Shown here: one piece after another, positions 7,671-17,083 of the stretch
Layout of the letters: each line of letters begins with the position of its first letter
Position numbering within the stretch: the stretch's first letter is position 1
Origin: Gammaproteobacteria bacterium
Lineage (GTDB): Bacteria > Pseudomonadota > Gammaproteobacteria > SZUA-229
DNA: 64,000 bases
Direction of reading: 5' to 3'
Assembly: GCA_026995045.1 (NCBI GenBank)
Contig: JALWPK010000257.1
Span: 40,264-104,263 of the forward strand
The notes under the pieces: generated by a model
What the model was told of the DNA's origin: nothing
Seen by the model: only the letters and a program-made list of their open reading frames with translations
Database searches by the model: none
Made by a program: the position numbers and the translations under genes

Positions 7671-9307
7671 TGAGGCAGTGGTTTAATAGCGGCGCCCCCT
7701 GGATATGGCTCAATGCTGGCGCCATCGCTATCGCACTGGTTGCCGTGTCTGGTTTGCTGGCGTTGATACTGGTGCGCGGTATGTCGCATTTCTGGCCTGC
7801 GGATGTCACGGTTTTTTACTTTCAGAATGATGCAGCGCAGCAGGTCGTAATTGCTGAAGTCATTGAGTCGGAAACAGCGCCTGCCGATGCGCTGCATGGC
7901 CTGGTAACCGACAGAAAAACGGTGACGCGCTATCTGGTGAAAACAGGTAACCGCGACATTCTGGGAAGTGATTTCAGGTGGTTGTATGATATTGACTTGC
8001 AACAGCAAAACACACCAGCGGATATCATGGTGCTGGAGCGTATTGAATGGGGCAACTTTTATGGTTACCTGGAGGCGGTTCTTGAAAACGGGAAAATCGT
8101 GGCAGAAGGTGACGCCGCCTGGCAGGCATTTCAGGAAAGGCTGCAGCAAACGGCGGCCATCCGCTCGCAAATTCTCGATATAGAGAAACATGATATTGGC
8201 GCAATCAATTACCAGCGTGAGCGCCTGCGGCTTAAGCAGCGTCGACTGGAACTTGATGGCGAACTGACAACACAGGTCCGGCAGTTAATCGAGCAGCAAC
8301 GTCAGCAGCTACAGCAGCAATATGACGCCTTGCTGGAAAAAAGCAGCACACTGAAGCAACGCCTGCACCGTGACGCTATTCGCGCCAGCATTATGGATGG
8401 ACGCAAGGTGACCATACCGATGGAAAAAATCATCAAGGCATGGCAGCCAAACAAAATGTCTGTGCTCGGCAAGCTGGTGTTTTACGTCAGCGACTTGTGG
8501 GAGTTTGTCAGCGAAGATCCGCGTGAAGCCAATACTGAAGGGGGGATTTTCCCCGCCATATTCGGCACCGTAATGATGGTGTTGTTGATGTCGGTAATGG
8601 TGACGCCGTTCGGAGTGATTGCAGCTGTCTATTTGCGAGAATATGCAAGCCAGGGCGGCTTGACGCGTTTGATACGAATTGCAGTGAATAATCTGGCGGG
8701 CGTACCCTCTATCGTTTACGGTGTCTTTGGGTTGGGTTTCTTTGTGTATTTTATCGGTGGTCATGTCGATCAGGCGCTGTATCCCGAGGCCTTGCCATCA
8801 CCCACCTTTGGTACGCCCGGGTTGTTATGGTCGTCGCTGACACTGGCCTTGCTGACCTTGCCAGTGGTGATTGTTGCAACGGAAGAAGGCTTGTCGCGCA
8901 TACCGCGCAGCCTGCGTGAAGGCAGTCTTGCGCTGGGCGCAACCAAGGCGGAAACGCTCTGGCGGGTGGTGTTGCCGATGGCAAGCCCGGCCATAATGAC
9001 CGGGCTGATTCTGGCGGTGGCGCGCGCTGCGGGAGAAGTGGCGCCACTGATGCTGGTCGGAGTGGTCAAGCTCGCGCCTGATCTGCCGCTGGACGGGAAT
9101 TTTCCGTTTCTGCACCTTGAGCGAAAGTTTATGCATCTGGGATTTCATATCTATGATGTCGGTTTTCAGAGTCCGAATGTAGAAGCGGCTAGGCCACTGG
9201 TTTACGCCACTTCGTTTTTGCTGGTCGTGGTGATCGTTTCACTCAACCTCACGGCGATTAACCTTCGTAATCGCCTGCGTGAAAAATATCGGGCGCTGGA
9301 TGGGTAG
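7670..9307 (+). CDS. pstA: Phosphate ABC transporter permease PstA, long form
   Basis: A 545-residue permease partner of PstC. One helix near the N-terminus is followed by a periplasmic insertion that includes a Gln/Arg-rich coiled coil (about residues 160-240, QQRQQLQQQYDALLEK). The membrane domain then carries the EAA loop REGSLALGATKAETLWRVVLP. ATG 7670 overlaps the pstC stop (TGATG) and is preferred over GTG 7667. The ending LRNRLREKYRALDG is typical. Long periplasmic parts in both permeases suggest co-evolved contacts with each other or with PstS; that role is inference. Confidence 0.9.
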   Translation: MRQWFNSGAPWIWLNAGAIAIALVAVSGLLALILVRGMSHFWPADVTVFYFQNDAAQQVVIAEVIESETAPADALHGLVTDRKTVTRYLVKTGNRDILGSDFRWLYDIDLQQQNTPADIMVLERIEWGNFYGYLEAVLENGKIVAEGDAAWQAFQERLQQTAAIRSQILDIEKHDIGAINYQRERLRLKQRRLELDGELTTQVRQLIEQQRQQLQQQYDALLEKSSTLKQRLHRDAIRASIMDGRKVTIPMEKIIKAWQPNKMSVLGKLVFYVSDLWEFVSEDPREANTEGGIFPAIFGTVMMVLLMSVMVTPFGVIAAVYLREYASQGGLTRLIRIAVNNLAGVPSIVYGVFGLGFFVYFIGGHVDQALYPEALPSPTFGTPGLLWSSLTLALLTLPVVIVATEEGLSRIPRSLREGSLALGATKAETLWRVVLPMASPAIMTGLILAVARAAGEVAPLMLVGVVKLAPDLPLDGNFPFLHLERKFMHLGFHIYDVGFQSPNVEAARPLVYATSFLLVVVIVSLNLTAINLRNRLREKYRALDG

Positions 9308-9340
9308 CCTGCAAGTTGTACGTGTTGTACCGGAAATAAT

Positions 9341-10162
9341 ATGACAGCTAGTCTGGAAAGCAGAATGAATATGCAACAAACTATTGATGAGTCGTCAGTC
9401 AGTGATCATGATGTGTGTATACACGTCAATAACCTGAACCTGTATTATGGTAAAACACAGGCCTTGCGTGATATCAGCTTCAAAATGAAACGCAACAAGG
9501 TGACGGCTTTTATTGGCCCGAGCGGGTGTGGCAAATCGACATTATTGCGCTGCTTTAATCGCATGAATGACCTGGTCGGCAATGTGCGCGTGGAAGGAGA
9601 AATTCTCATGGATGGCAATAATATCTACGCACAGGATGTCGATGTGACATCATTGCGGCAACGGGTAGGCATGGTGTTTCAGAAACCCAACCCGTTCCCG
9701 ATGAGTATATTTGAAAATGTTGCTTATGGTTTGCGTCTGCAAGGCGTCAAAAAACGCAGGGTGCTGGAGGAAAAGGTTGAATGGGCGCTGAAAGGCGCCG
9801 CCTTGTGGGATGAAGTGAGTGACCGTCTGTATGAAAGCGCGCTGGGGATGTCTGGTGGACAACAACAACGTCTGGTGATTGCGCGCGCAATTGCCATTGA
9901 GCCCGAGATACTGTTGCTGGATGAGCCGGCGTCTGCGCTTGATCCGATTTCAACATTAAAAATTGAAGAGCTTATCTATGAGCTGAAATCCCGTTATACC
10001 ATTCTGATTGTAACTCACAACATGCAGCAGGCTGCGCGTGTATCTGACGAGACGGCCTTTATGTATATGGGCGAAATGGTGGAGTTTGGCGACACCAATA
10101 CCATCTTCACCAACCCGATAAACAAACAGACGGAAGACTACATTACCGGCCGATATGGCTGA
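9341..10162 (+). CDS. pstB: Phosphate ABC transporter ATPase PstB
   Basis: A 273-residue cytoplasmic ATPase energising the Pst importer. Walker [10 protein letters not shown], the signature MSGGQQQRL (Met replaces the usual Leu), Walker [14 protein letters not shown] and the His of the H-loop ([12 protein letters not shown]) are all present. The PstB hallmark FNRMNDL follows Walker A. The start at 9341 gives a 25-residue polar leader; a later Met (MNMQQ) is an alternative. The gene sits 33 bases after pstA and 17 before phoU, in the Pho-box operon. Confidence 0.95.
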   Translation: MTASLESRMNMQQTIDESSVSDHDVCIHVNNLNLYYGKTQALRDISFKMKRNKVTAFIGPSGCGKSTLLRCFNRMNDLVGNVRVEGEILMDGNNIYAQDVDVTSLRQRVGMVFQKPNPFPMSIFENVAYGLRLQGVKKRRVLEEKVEWALKGAALWDEVSDRLYESALGMSGGQQQRLVIARAIAIEPEILLLDEPASALDPISTLKIEELIYELKSRYTILIVTHNMQQAARVSDETAFMYMGEMVEFGDTNTIFTNPINKQTEDYITGRYG

Positions 10163-10179
10163 CAAAGCAGGGTGTTATC

Positions 10180-10896
10180 ATGGAAACAGGCAATACAAAC
10201 CAGCATATTTCACATCAGTTCGACGAGGAGATGTCCAACCTTCGCACCCAGGTGCTGAAAATGGGCGGATTGGTCGAGCAACAGATACGCGACGCGATTG
10301 AAGCCTTGCAGGCAACGGACGGCTTGCGGGCGGAAAAAATCATCCTGCGCGATCACAAGGTTAATGCGCTGGAAGTGCTTATTGATGAAACCTGCACGCA
10401 GATACTGGCGCGCAGGCAGCCCGCTGCTTCGGATTTACGCATGGTGGTGGCGGTTATTAAAACCATTACCGATCTGGAGCGCATCGGGGATGAAGCGGAA
10501 AAGATTGCGCGTATGGCGCTGAATCTGGCCGAGGAGGGTGCGAGCTTCAGCAATCGTTACGCAGGTATTCGCCACCTTGGGCAATTGGTGGCGAATATGG
10601 TGCATAACATGCTCGATGCCTACGCGCGCCTGGATGTCGATGCCGCAGTGCGGGTGGTGCGTGATGATGAAGAAGCTGACAAGGAGTATCAGGATTTGTT
10701 GCGCATGCTGATGACGTTCATGATGGAAGATCCACGCACCATTTCCGAGGTGCTGGATGTCATCTGGGCTGCGCGCGCGCTGGAGCGTATTGGCGACCAC
10801 GCAAAGAACATTGGCGAATATGTGATTTATCTGGTCAAGGGCAAGGATATTCGCCATGTTGATCTTGAAGAAGTGGAGCAGACGATACGGTCATGA
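10180..10896 (+). CDS. phoU: Phosphate signalling protein PhoU
   Basis: A 238-residue all-helical protein made of two PhoU three-helix repeats. Each repeat shows the metal-cluster region: ITDLERIGDEAEKIARM and ARALERIGDHAKNIGEYVIYLVKG (the E/D-x-x-x-D motifs). PhoU links Pst transport status to PhoR and keeps the regulon off when phosphate is ample. The start is ATG 10180. Its stop overlaps the phoB start (ATGA), so translational coupling is likely. Placement of phoU directly before phoB differs from the E. coli order. Confidence 0.95.
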   Translation: METGNTNQHISHQFDEEMSNLRTQVLKMGGLVEQQIRDAIEALQATDGLRAEKIILRDHKVNALEVLIDETCTQILARRQPAASDLRMVVAVIKTITDLERIGDEAEKIARMALNLAEEGASFSNRYAGIRHLGQLVANMVHNMLDAYARLDVDAAVRVVRDDEEADKEYQDLLRMLMTFMMEDPRTISEVLDVIWAARALERIGDHAKNIGEYVIYLVKGKDIRHVDLEEVEQTIRS

Positions 10897-11570
10897 CTGC
10901 TGTCAGGCTGTTAATCGTCGAGGACGACGAGGGCATTCAGGAAATGCTGGATTACGCGCTGGCTGAAGATGGATACCTCATCTATCCCGCTTATAGCGCA
11001 AAGCAGGGGTGGGAGCTGATTCAGCAGCACGAACCCGATATGGCATTGCTCGACTGGATGTTGCCGGACAGCAGCGGTATAGAGCTGCTGCGACGCATCC
11101 GCAAAAGCCATCCAGGTTTGCCAGTTATTATGGTTACCGCCAAATCCGGGGAAGAAGACCGGATAACCGGCCTTGATGTCGGCGCCGATGACTACATTAC
11201 CAAACCGTTTTCTGTGCGTGAGCTCAAGTCGCGCATGCAGGCGGTGCTGCGTCGCACACGTCCAGACAAGCAAATGCTGCAACTGTGTGAGCTGTCACTG
11301 GATCCTGCAAGTCACCGGGTAAGCATCAATGATGCGCCGCTGGCGCTGACGCCAATCGAGTTTCGTCTGCTGCATTATTTCATGTTACACCCTGACAGGG
11401 TATTCAGTCGCGCGCAATTGCTCGACCAGGTGTGGGGGCGGCAGGTGTATGTTGAGGAGCGCACGGTCGATGTGCATATCAGACGGTTGCGAAAACAACT
11501 GCAGCCTTTCGGGCTGGACAGGATGTTGCAGACTGTGCACGGCAGCGGCTACCGGTTGTCGAGGCCGTAA
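10893..11570 (+). CDS. phoB: Phosphate response regulator PhoB
   Basis: A 225-residue OmpR/PhoB-type regulator. The receiver domain has acidic pocket residues in IVEDDEG, the phospho-acceptor Asp in LLDWMLPD and the switch Lys in DYITKPFS. The winged-helix DNA-binding domain spans roughly 130-222 (LTPIEFRLLHYFMLHPDRVF, VDVHIRRLRKQL). It should bind the Pho boxes found at 5430 and 12845. Its start overlaps the phoU stop and its stop overlaps the phoR start (TAATG). Confidence 0.95.
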   Translation: MTAVRLLIVEDDEGIQEMLDYALAEDGYLIYPAYSAKQGWELIQQHEPDMALLDWMLPDSSGIELLRRIRKSHPGLPVIMVTAKSGEEDRITGLDVGADDYITKPFSVRELKSRMQAVLRRTRPDKQMLQLCELSLDPASHRVSINDAPLALTPIEFRLLHYFMLHPDRVFSRAQLLDQVWGRQVYVEERTVDVHIRRLRKQLQPFGLDRMLQTVHGSGYRLSRP

Positions 11571-12838
11571 TGACGGCAGGGCTGCGCCGCGAGCTGATCA
11601 GTCTGGCTCTTTGGCTGGTTTTCATGCTGGGTACAGGTTGGCTCGTTGGTCAGGTTGTGGCGTTCATGCTGGCTGCGCTGGCCATGTGGCTGAGCTGGTA
11701 TCTCTACCAGATTAACCGCTTGCTGGTCTGGCTGGGCAAGCCCTCACGCCAAGTGCCGGAAGCAAGAGGGGTGTGGGATGAGGTTTATTATCAGTTGTAT
11801 AACCTGTACAAGCGTCAGCGCAAGGCAAGAAAAAAGCTGACATCCATCCTTGCGCGGTTTCAGTCATCTACCGAAGCCTTGCCATACGCCACGATTGTGC
11901 TTGATAAAAATAATCGTATCGAATGGTTTAACCCAGCGGCAAAAAACCTGTTTGAACTGAGCAGCAATGCCGATATTGGCCAGCGAATCGACAATCTGGT
12001 TCGCCTGCCTGTATTTGTGCAATATCTGAATGCGCGCCAGTATGATGAGCCACTGGAATTTGACTATATGCAGCGCAAACTGCGTATGAATATCACACCC
12101 TATGGCAGTGGTCAGTTCTTGTTGACGGCGAGGGATGTCACCAGTCGGCGCAAACTGGATGATATGCGGCGTGATTTTATATCCAATGCATCGCATGAAT
12201 TGCGAACGCCGGTAACAGTGATAGCCGGTTATCTTGAGGCCTTGTCGGATAATGTTGATGAGGCGACACGCAAACCCTTGCAAAAAATACAGCAGCAAAC
12301 CCGTCGGATGCAAACCATTATCGACGATTTGATTGAGCTGGCGCGTCTTGAATCACCAGTCGATGAATCAGGGCTTGACGTGGTTGACGCCAATGCGGTG
12401 CTTGGCGATGTGTATCAGGAAGCTGCTGGAATTGATCAGGGGCGACACCGTCTTGATCTGCGACAGCAGGACAGTGATGCGCCATCGGAAATTACAGGGC
12501 ATTATAACGAGGTGCGCACCGCGCTGCTTAACCTGGTGACCAATGCCATCCGTTACACTCCTGAAAATGGTCGCATTACGCTGTTCCTTGAATCTGATGA
12601 GCAAACGGTCATGCTGGGTGTGGAAGACAATGGTCCCGGCATAGCTTATGAACATATTCCTCGCCTCACCGAACGTTTCTATCGTGTGGACGCTGGACGC
12701 TCGCGCGAACAGGGCGGTTCCGGGTTGGGGCTGGCGATTGTGAAGCATATACTCGATCGGCATAACGCCAGCCTGTTTGTTCGGAGCAAGTCAGGTAAAG
12801 GCAGTCAGTTTCGCTGCGATTTCCCGCGGGCGCACTGA
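11570..12838 (+). CDS. phoR: Phosphate regulon sensor kinase PhoR
   Basis: A 422-residue membrane-bound sensor kinase. Two N-terminal helices (about 8-50) anchor it, a PAS domain follows (ALPYATIVLDKNNRIEWFNPAA), then the H-box ISNASHELRTPVTVIAGYLE with the phosphorylated His. The ATPase domain shows the N-box (LLNLVTNAIRYTP), G1 (VEDNGPGI) and G2 (GGSGLGLAIVKHILDRH). As in other PhoR proteins there is no large periplasmic sensor, which fits sensing through PhoU and Pst. It is coupled to phoB by a TAATG overlap. Confidence 0.95.
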   Translation: MTAGLRRELISLALWLVFMLGTGWLVGQVVAFMLAALAMWLSWYLYQINRLLVWLGKPSRQVPEARGVWDEVYYQLYNLYKRQRKARKKLTSILARFQSSTEALPYATIVLDKNNRIEWFNPAAKNLFELSSNADIGQRIDNLVRLPVFVQYLNARQYDEPLEFDYMQRKLRMNITPYGSGQFLLTARDVTSRRKLDDMRRDFISNASHELRTPVTVIAGYLEALSDNVDEATRKPLQKIQQQTRRMQTIIDDLIELARLESPVDESGLDVVDANAVLGDVYQEAAGIDQGRHRLDLRQQDSDAPSEITGHYNEVRTALLNLVTNAIRYTPENGRITLFLESDEQTVMLGVEDNGPGIAYEHIPRLTERFYRVDAGRSREQGGSGLGLAIVKHILDRHNASLFVRSKSGKGSQFRCDFPRAH

Positions 12839-12844
12839 CGGCTG

Positions 12845-12884
12845 CTGTCACAATATTGTCATATTTCTGTCATACCACTTTCAC
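12845..12884 (+). promoter_or_regulatory. Four 11-bp-spaced Pho half-sites before pstS
   Basis: CTGTCAC, TTGTCAT, CTGTCAT and CTTTCAC start at 12845, 12856, 12867 and 12878, exactly 11 bp apart. This is two adjacent PhoB boxes beginning six bases after the phoR stop. pstS therefore probably has its own strongly PhoB-dependent promoter as well as operon read-through. Confidence 0.88.
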
Positions 12885-12937
12885 ATTCAGTGGGCACGAT
12901 ACCCATACCAATCTGATTATCCGGAGTATTATTGATT

Positions 12938-13918
12938 ATGAAAAACAAACGTATTTCATTGGGGTTACCCATCGTGGTGTTGTCGTTGAGCGCAGCTATG
13001 AGCGCCAGCAATGCGCTGGCTATTGAAGTTGACAGCGATGTGCCAGGTTATGCGGTTGTCAGCGGTGTTTCCGGCAATCTCTCCAGTGTTGGGTCGGATA
13101 CGCTGGCAAACCTGATGACTCTATGGGCCGAATCATTCAAACGCTATTATCCGAATGTCAATATCCAGATTCAGGCGGCCGGTTCATCGACTGCGCCGCC
13201 GGCGTTGACGGAAGCGACGGCAAGCCTGGGGCCGATGAGTCGAAAAATGAAGTCAAGGGAACTCGCTGCGTTTGAAGATCGCTACGGCTACAAGCCGACA
13301 GCTATTCCGGTGGCAATTGATGCGCTTGCTGTTTATGTCAACAAGGACAATCCGATTGAAGGGATGAGCATCCCCCAGGTGGACGCGGTATTCTCCTCAA
13401 CCCGTAAATGTGGCTTCAAGTATGGCATCAGCAAATGGGGTGAGCTGGGCTTGGACGGAAAGTGGCGTAATCGTGATATTCAGTTATACGGGCGAAATTC
13501 GGTTTCTGGCACTTACGGCTATTTCAAGAAAAAAGCATTGTGCAAGGGCGACTATAAAAACAATGTGAACGAGCAACCCGGGTCGGCGTCTGTCGTGCAG
13601 TCGGTCAGCAGTTCTCTGAATGGCATTGGCTACTCCGGCATAGGCTATAAAACGTCCGGCGTGCGCGCCGTGCCACTTGGCAAGAAACAGGACGGCAAGT
13701 TTGTTGAGGCAACCCCCGCCAATGCTGTTGCCGGAAAATATCCACTGTCACGCTTTTTATACATCTATGTCAACAAGCACCCGAATCAGCCATTGCCACC
13801 ACTGGAAAAAGAATTCATGAAAATGGTGCTTTCCAGGCAGGGGCAGGAAATTGTGATCAAGGATGGCTATATCCCGCTGCCTGCCAAAGTGGTGAATAAA
13901 TACATGAAAGCGCTGTAA
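12938..13918 (+). CDS. pstS: Periplasmic phosphate-binding protein PstS
   Basis: A 326-residue secreted binding protein for the Pst importer. The signal peptide reads [19 protein letters not shown]. Ligand-loop features of the PstS fold are visible: [41 protein letters not shown], and [17 protein letters not shown]. The start is ambiguous: GGAG lies 5 bases before TTG 12932 and 11 before ATG 12938; the ATG is chosen. It is unusual in being last after phoR instead of first in the operon, with its own Pho boxes and its own terminator. Confidence 0.92.
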   Translation: MKNKRISLGLPIVVLSLSAAMSASNALAIEVDSDVPGYAVVSGVSGNLSSVGSDTLANLMTLWAESFKRYYPNVNIQIQAAGSSTAPPALTEATASLGPMSRKMKSRELAAFEDRYGYKPTAIPVAIDALAVYVNKDNPIEGMSIPQVDAVFSSTRKCGFKYGISKWGELGLDGKWRNRDIQLYGRNSVSGTYGYFKKKALCKGDYKNNVNEQPGSASVVQSVSSSLNGIGYSGIGYKTSGVRAVPLGKKQDGKFVEATPANAVAGKYPLSRFLYIYVNKHPNQPLPPLEKEFMKMVLSRQGQEIVIKDGYIPLPAKVVNKYMKAL

Positions 13919-13942
13919 TTCAGTCTGCTTGCAGCAAACACG

Positions 13943-13972
13943 CCGCATCGGTCTACGCCGGTGCGGTTTTTT
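13943..13972 (+). terminator. Rho-independent terminator after pstS
   Basis: A 9-bp stem (CCGCATCGG/CCGGTGCGG, one wobble pair, 6-nt loop) is followed by six T. It lies 25 bases after the pstS stop and closes the Pho block. The decayed arsJ reads toward it from the other side. Confidence 0.85.
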
Positions 13973-15221
13973 ACTGTCTGGCGCGAAGTGACCGGTTTTC
14001 AGCAGCAACCAGCAGGCGGACATGATTGCCGCCATCAGCACAAACCCGGCTGACCACCATAAACAACCGGTTAATCCCTGGCTCTGGTATATCAGAGCGG
14101 ACAGTATTGCGCCCGTCAGTCGCCCGCCGGCGTTGGCCATATATAGAATCCCACATTCAGCGACACTTTTTCATGATCCAGCAGCGCGACGATCAGGTAG
14201 GAATGCACCGCCGAGTTGATGGCGAACACCACGCCAAAAATCAGCAGGCCGACAATCACCACCGTGTGAGGTGGGTAACCATAGTCAAGCAATAACGCCA
14301 TGGCGGCAGGCAATGTGGCAAGCACAAGCGCCCAGTTGCGCACACTGTGCGCCGCAGGCGCAATGTCATGCTGTTGTCGCCGCCGCAGGATTGCGGGCGC
14401 GCTGGCTTGTACGACGCCGTAGCCAATCACCCACAGCGCCATAAAACCGCCGACTTGCATGAAGTCCCACTGAAACTCGGTGTGCAAATAAACAGGCAAC
14501 GCCACCACAAACCAGATATCGCGCGAGCCGAACAGAAAGAAACGCGCAGCCGACAGCCAGTTAATCGCAGGCGTTTTGGAAAACAGTTGAGAAAATTTCG
14601 GCTTGCTTGCTGTTTTTCCCATCCCGGCGGGAAGCAGTGCGATGGAAATCAGCAACGCCAGCAGCAAGCCGCCGGCCAGCACTGCCAGTGCGCCACGAAA
14701 CGCCAGCCATTGCAGCAGCAGCGCGCCAATAAAAAAACCGGCGCCCTTGAGCGCATTTTCGAGCCGGTGAGAGCGGCTACCCCGCGAAACAGTTTTTGGT
14801 CAGCAGCCTGCTCCTGTTGTGACACCAGTGTCTTCACGCTGGCTTTCGCTGACATTTTGTTCAGATCCTTGGCGATGCCGGAGAGCGCCTGGGCAAACAT
14901 CACCCAGGTTACGCTCAGCCAGTCATCGGGAACCATTAACATGGCAAGCGCCGCCATCTGCATTGCCATGCCAATGAGCATGGCCATGTTCAGCCCGATG
15001 CGCGCGCCCAGCCAGCCGCCGACCAGGTTGGTGACAATGCCGAAAAATTCATAAAACAAAAACAGCATCGCCACTTCAAACGGTGTGTAGCCCAGCAGAT
15101 GAAAATACAACACCACCAGCATGCGAATCGCGCCGTCGGTGATGGTGAATGTCCAGTAACCTGCAGTGACAACAAGATAATGTCGCAGTGCGGGTGTCGT
15201 GAGCTTATTCCAGTCGTATTT
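13967..15221 (-). pseudogene. arsJ: Decayed organoarsenical exporter ArsJ
   Basis: Three frames together rebuild an ArsJ-type MFS exporter: YLVVTAGYWTFTITDGAIRM, then LVVLYFHLLGYTPFEVAMLF, FGIVTNLVGGWLGARIG, QALSGIAKDLNKMSAK, NWLSAARFFLFGSRDIWFVV and ANAGGRLTGAILSALIYQ. ArsJ proteins export 1-arseno-3-phosphoglycerate made by a partner GAPDH. Frame changes fall at about 14756 (one base short in an A run on the minus strand) and about 14140 (one base short in a TAT repeat). No ATG, GTG or TTG lies between the upstream in-frame stop (near 15222) and the conserved N-terminal block, and the last frame has no natural stop. No GAPDH partner is present. An IS element lies about 300 bases upstream of its 5' end. 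Confidence 0.85.
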
Positions 15222-15515
15222 TCAGAGAATCTGGCGGGATTATGTAAATTATCACTGGATAGGCAATGGTTGTGGACGCTTGTTACACAAACACAGATTC
15301 GCAGAATCTTTCCGGTCTGTCCAGACAGTCAGTATGTAAACCATGGTAATTGATTCCACTGTGACGACACGATGGGGTATATTGGCGCAATGTCACTATC
15401 CCGGTCATCGTATGCCGCTACCCTTTCTTTGTGGCCTGGATAACCAGGTTGATGCGCCTGACACAACTTGCGCAGCTGCAGCGGCAACGACCATTTGCCT
15501 GAGGACGCAAACTAA
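15222..15515. other. Gene-free gap between arsJ remnant and IS
   Basis: About 290 bases with no convincing reading frame, promoter or hairpin. No trace of the GAPDH gene that usually accompanies arsJ was recognised here. Confidence 0.5.
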
Positions 15516-16715
15516 GGAACCTCTGATTAATCCCCAATTTTTGCAATAATACCCCAACCGATTGTATATGGAAGAGAGAATGATGCAACAACAGACACTG
15601 GCCGGCAGTGGTTTCGAGAAATACCGCAAGAAGACCCGTAAAGAGCAATTCCTGGAAGACATGGAACAGATCATCCCCTGGAAGGAACTGACGGCGGCGA
15701 TAGCCCCCTATTATCCCAACCCGCTATTATCCCAACCCGCAAGGCGCAGGCCGCCGTCCGGTAGGCCAGGAACGCATGCTCCGCATCCATTTTCTTCAGC
15801 ACTGGTTTGAGCTATCCGATCCGGGCGCCGAGGAAGCCTTGTACGACTCCCGGGCCATGCGCCATTTCGTGGGTATCGACCTTGGCCGGGAACCGGTTCC
15901 GGACGAGACCACAATCTGCAAGTTTCGGCATTTGATGGAAGCGCGCAACCTGGGCGATGAGCTATTCCGGATTGTCAATGTCTATCTGGAAGAGAATGGC
16001 ATGAAGCTGTCACGCGGCACGATTGTTGATGCCACCATTATCAATGCCCCGAGCGCCACCAAGAACAAAGACAGGAAGCGGGATCCGGAGATGCGCCAGA
16101 CCCGCAAGGGAAACCAATGGTATTTCGGGATGAAGGCGCACGTTGGCGTGGACAGTAAAACAAAAATGATTCATACCGTTGTGGCCACGGCAGCCAATGT
16201 ACACGATTCGCAGGTGCTGGAAGACCTGCTTCACGGTGAAGAGACACGGGTCTGGGGGGATTCCGCCTATGCCGGGCAGAAGCAGGTCATCCGGGAGCAT
16301 GCGCCAAATGCCCGGGATTTCACACAGCGCAAGAGCAGCCGTTATCACAAGCTATCCGAAGCGGAGCGCGCCCGGAATCGTAACAAATCAAAAGTCTGGG
16401 CGAAGGCCGAGCATGTCTTCCACGTCATGAAGCGGCAATTCGGATTCACCAAGGCGCGCTATCGGGGGCTGGACAAGAACGCCCACTTCCTGATTGTGAA
16501 CTGCGCCTTAATCAACCTGGTGATGGCAAGAAAACGAATATTGAGAAATCTGCGGGTGAGTTGCGCCTGATAGAAGGAGAATGGGCGCTAACAGCACAAA
16601 TTCAACATAGATGGCCGGTTAGAACAGGCCGTGCAGCACAAATCTGGCAGCTATTTAATGCAGCAAAGGCCGGTTGTGAACGCCATGCTGTCAGCGGCAA
16701 TAGATCAGAGGTTCC
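15516..16715 (+). mobile_element. IS5-family insertion sequence, about 1.2 kb
   Basis: The ends form inverted repeats: the left begins GGAACCTCTGATTAAT and the reverse complement of the right begins GGAACCTCTGATCTAT. Flanking bases are CTAA on the left and TTAA on the right, a near match to a 4-bp target duplication of the YTAR type. Length is 1200 bp. It carries one transposase gene in the plus direction, broken by a 16-bp duplication, so this copy cannot move by itself. It lies between the arsJ remnant and the 3' end of the PII-like gene. Confidence 0.88.
15580..16570 (+). pseudogene. IS5-family DDE transposase, frameshifted
   Basis: The N-terminal part (MMQQQTLAGSGFEKYRKK to AIAPYYPNP) and the main part (MLRIHFLQHWFELSDPGAEE onward) lie in different frames. 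A perfect tandem duplication of CTATTATCCCAACCCG (15708-15723 and 15724-15739) separates them; removing one copy restores PYYPNPQGAGRRPVGQERM and joins both. The catalytic triad is intact in VDATIINAP, WGDSAYAGQ and the Glu of AEHVFHVMKRQFG. The start ATG at 15580 follows GGAAGAGAG. Before the duplication this was a full-length enzyme of about 325 residues. Programmed frameshifting cannot be fully excluded but an exact 16-bp repeat argues against it. Confidence 0.9.
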
Positions 16716-16728
16716 TTAAGCGTTCTTA

Positions 16729-17055
16729 TCAACAGGCTTCAAAGTCACATTTTTCTTTGGTGCGAATGTGAAACAACGACTCAACCGGCAGCACGGTGAC
16801 GATGCCATCGCCCTCGACGCCGGTATGCGCGGCATCCATGATGGCCTGTGCGATTTCGTCGGCCTGCCTGACGCCTGCAAAAACCTCGACGCGGACATGC
16901 GAGCACATCCAGTCAGCCTGATAAAAATTGGCGTACTCGCCAAAGCCTTTTACCTTGGTGACGCTGACGCCGGGAGCATTCAGACGCTTCAATGCCTCCT
17001 CGACGGCTTCGAGCCGCTCCGGTCGCAGTATGGCGGTAACTTTTCTGAACTTCAT
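16729..17055 (-). CDS. PII-like protein linked to metal transport
   Basis: A 108-residue PII-fold protein. It has the N-terminal FRKVTAILRPERLEAVEEAL strand-helix and the C-terminal signature GVEGDGIVTVLPVESLFHIRT, but the T-loop region (GFGEYANFYQADWMCSHVRV) is short and lacks the uridylylated Tyr setting of GlnB/GlnK. This fits PII variants found beside heavy-metal transporters, not nitrogen regulators. ATG 17055 follows GCAGGAGAAAGCC and is preferred to 17070. It is 28 bases downstream of the copper ATPase on the same strand, so it is probably the second gene of that operon; the IS inserted 13 bases past its stop. Confidence 0.8.
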   Translation of the reverse strand: MKFRKVTAILRPERLEAVEEALKRLNAPGVSVTKVKGFGEYANFYQADWMCSHVRVEVFAGVRQADEIAQAIMDAAHTGVEGDGIVTVLPVESLFHIRTKEKCDFEAC

Positions 17056-17083
17056 GGCTTTCTCCTGCAAGTAATCAAATTAT

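Noticed and set aside
13757-13966. Continuation of the arsJ-frame ORF into the 3' end of pstS
   Set aside because: It is antisense to a clear coding region and appears only because the natural arsJ stop is lost.
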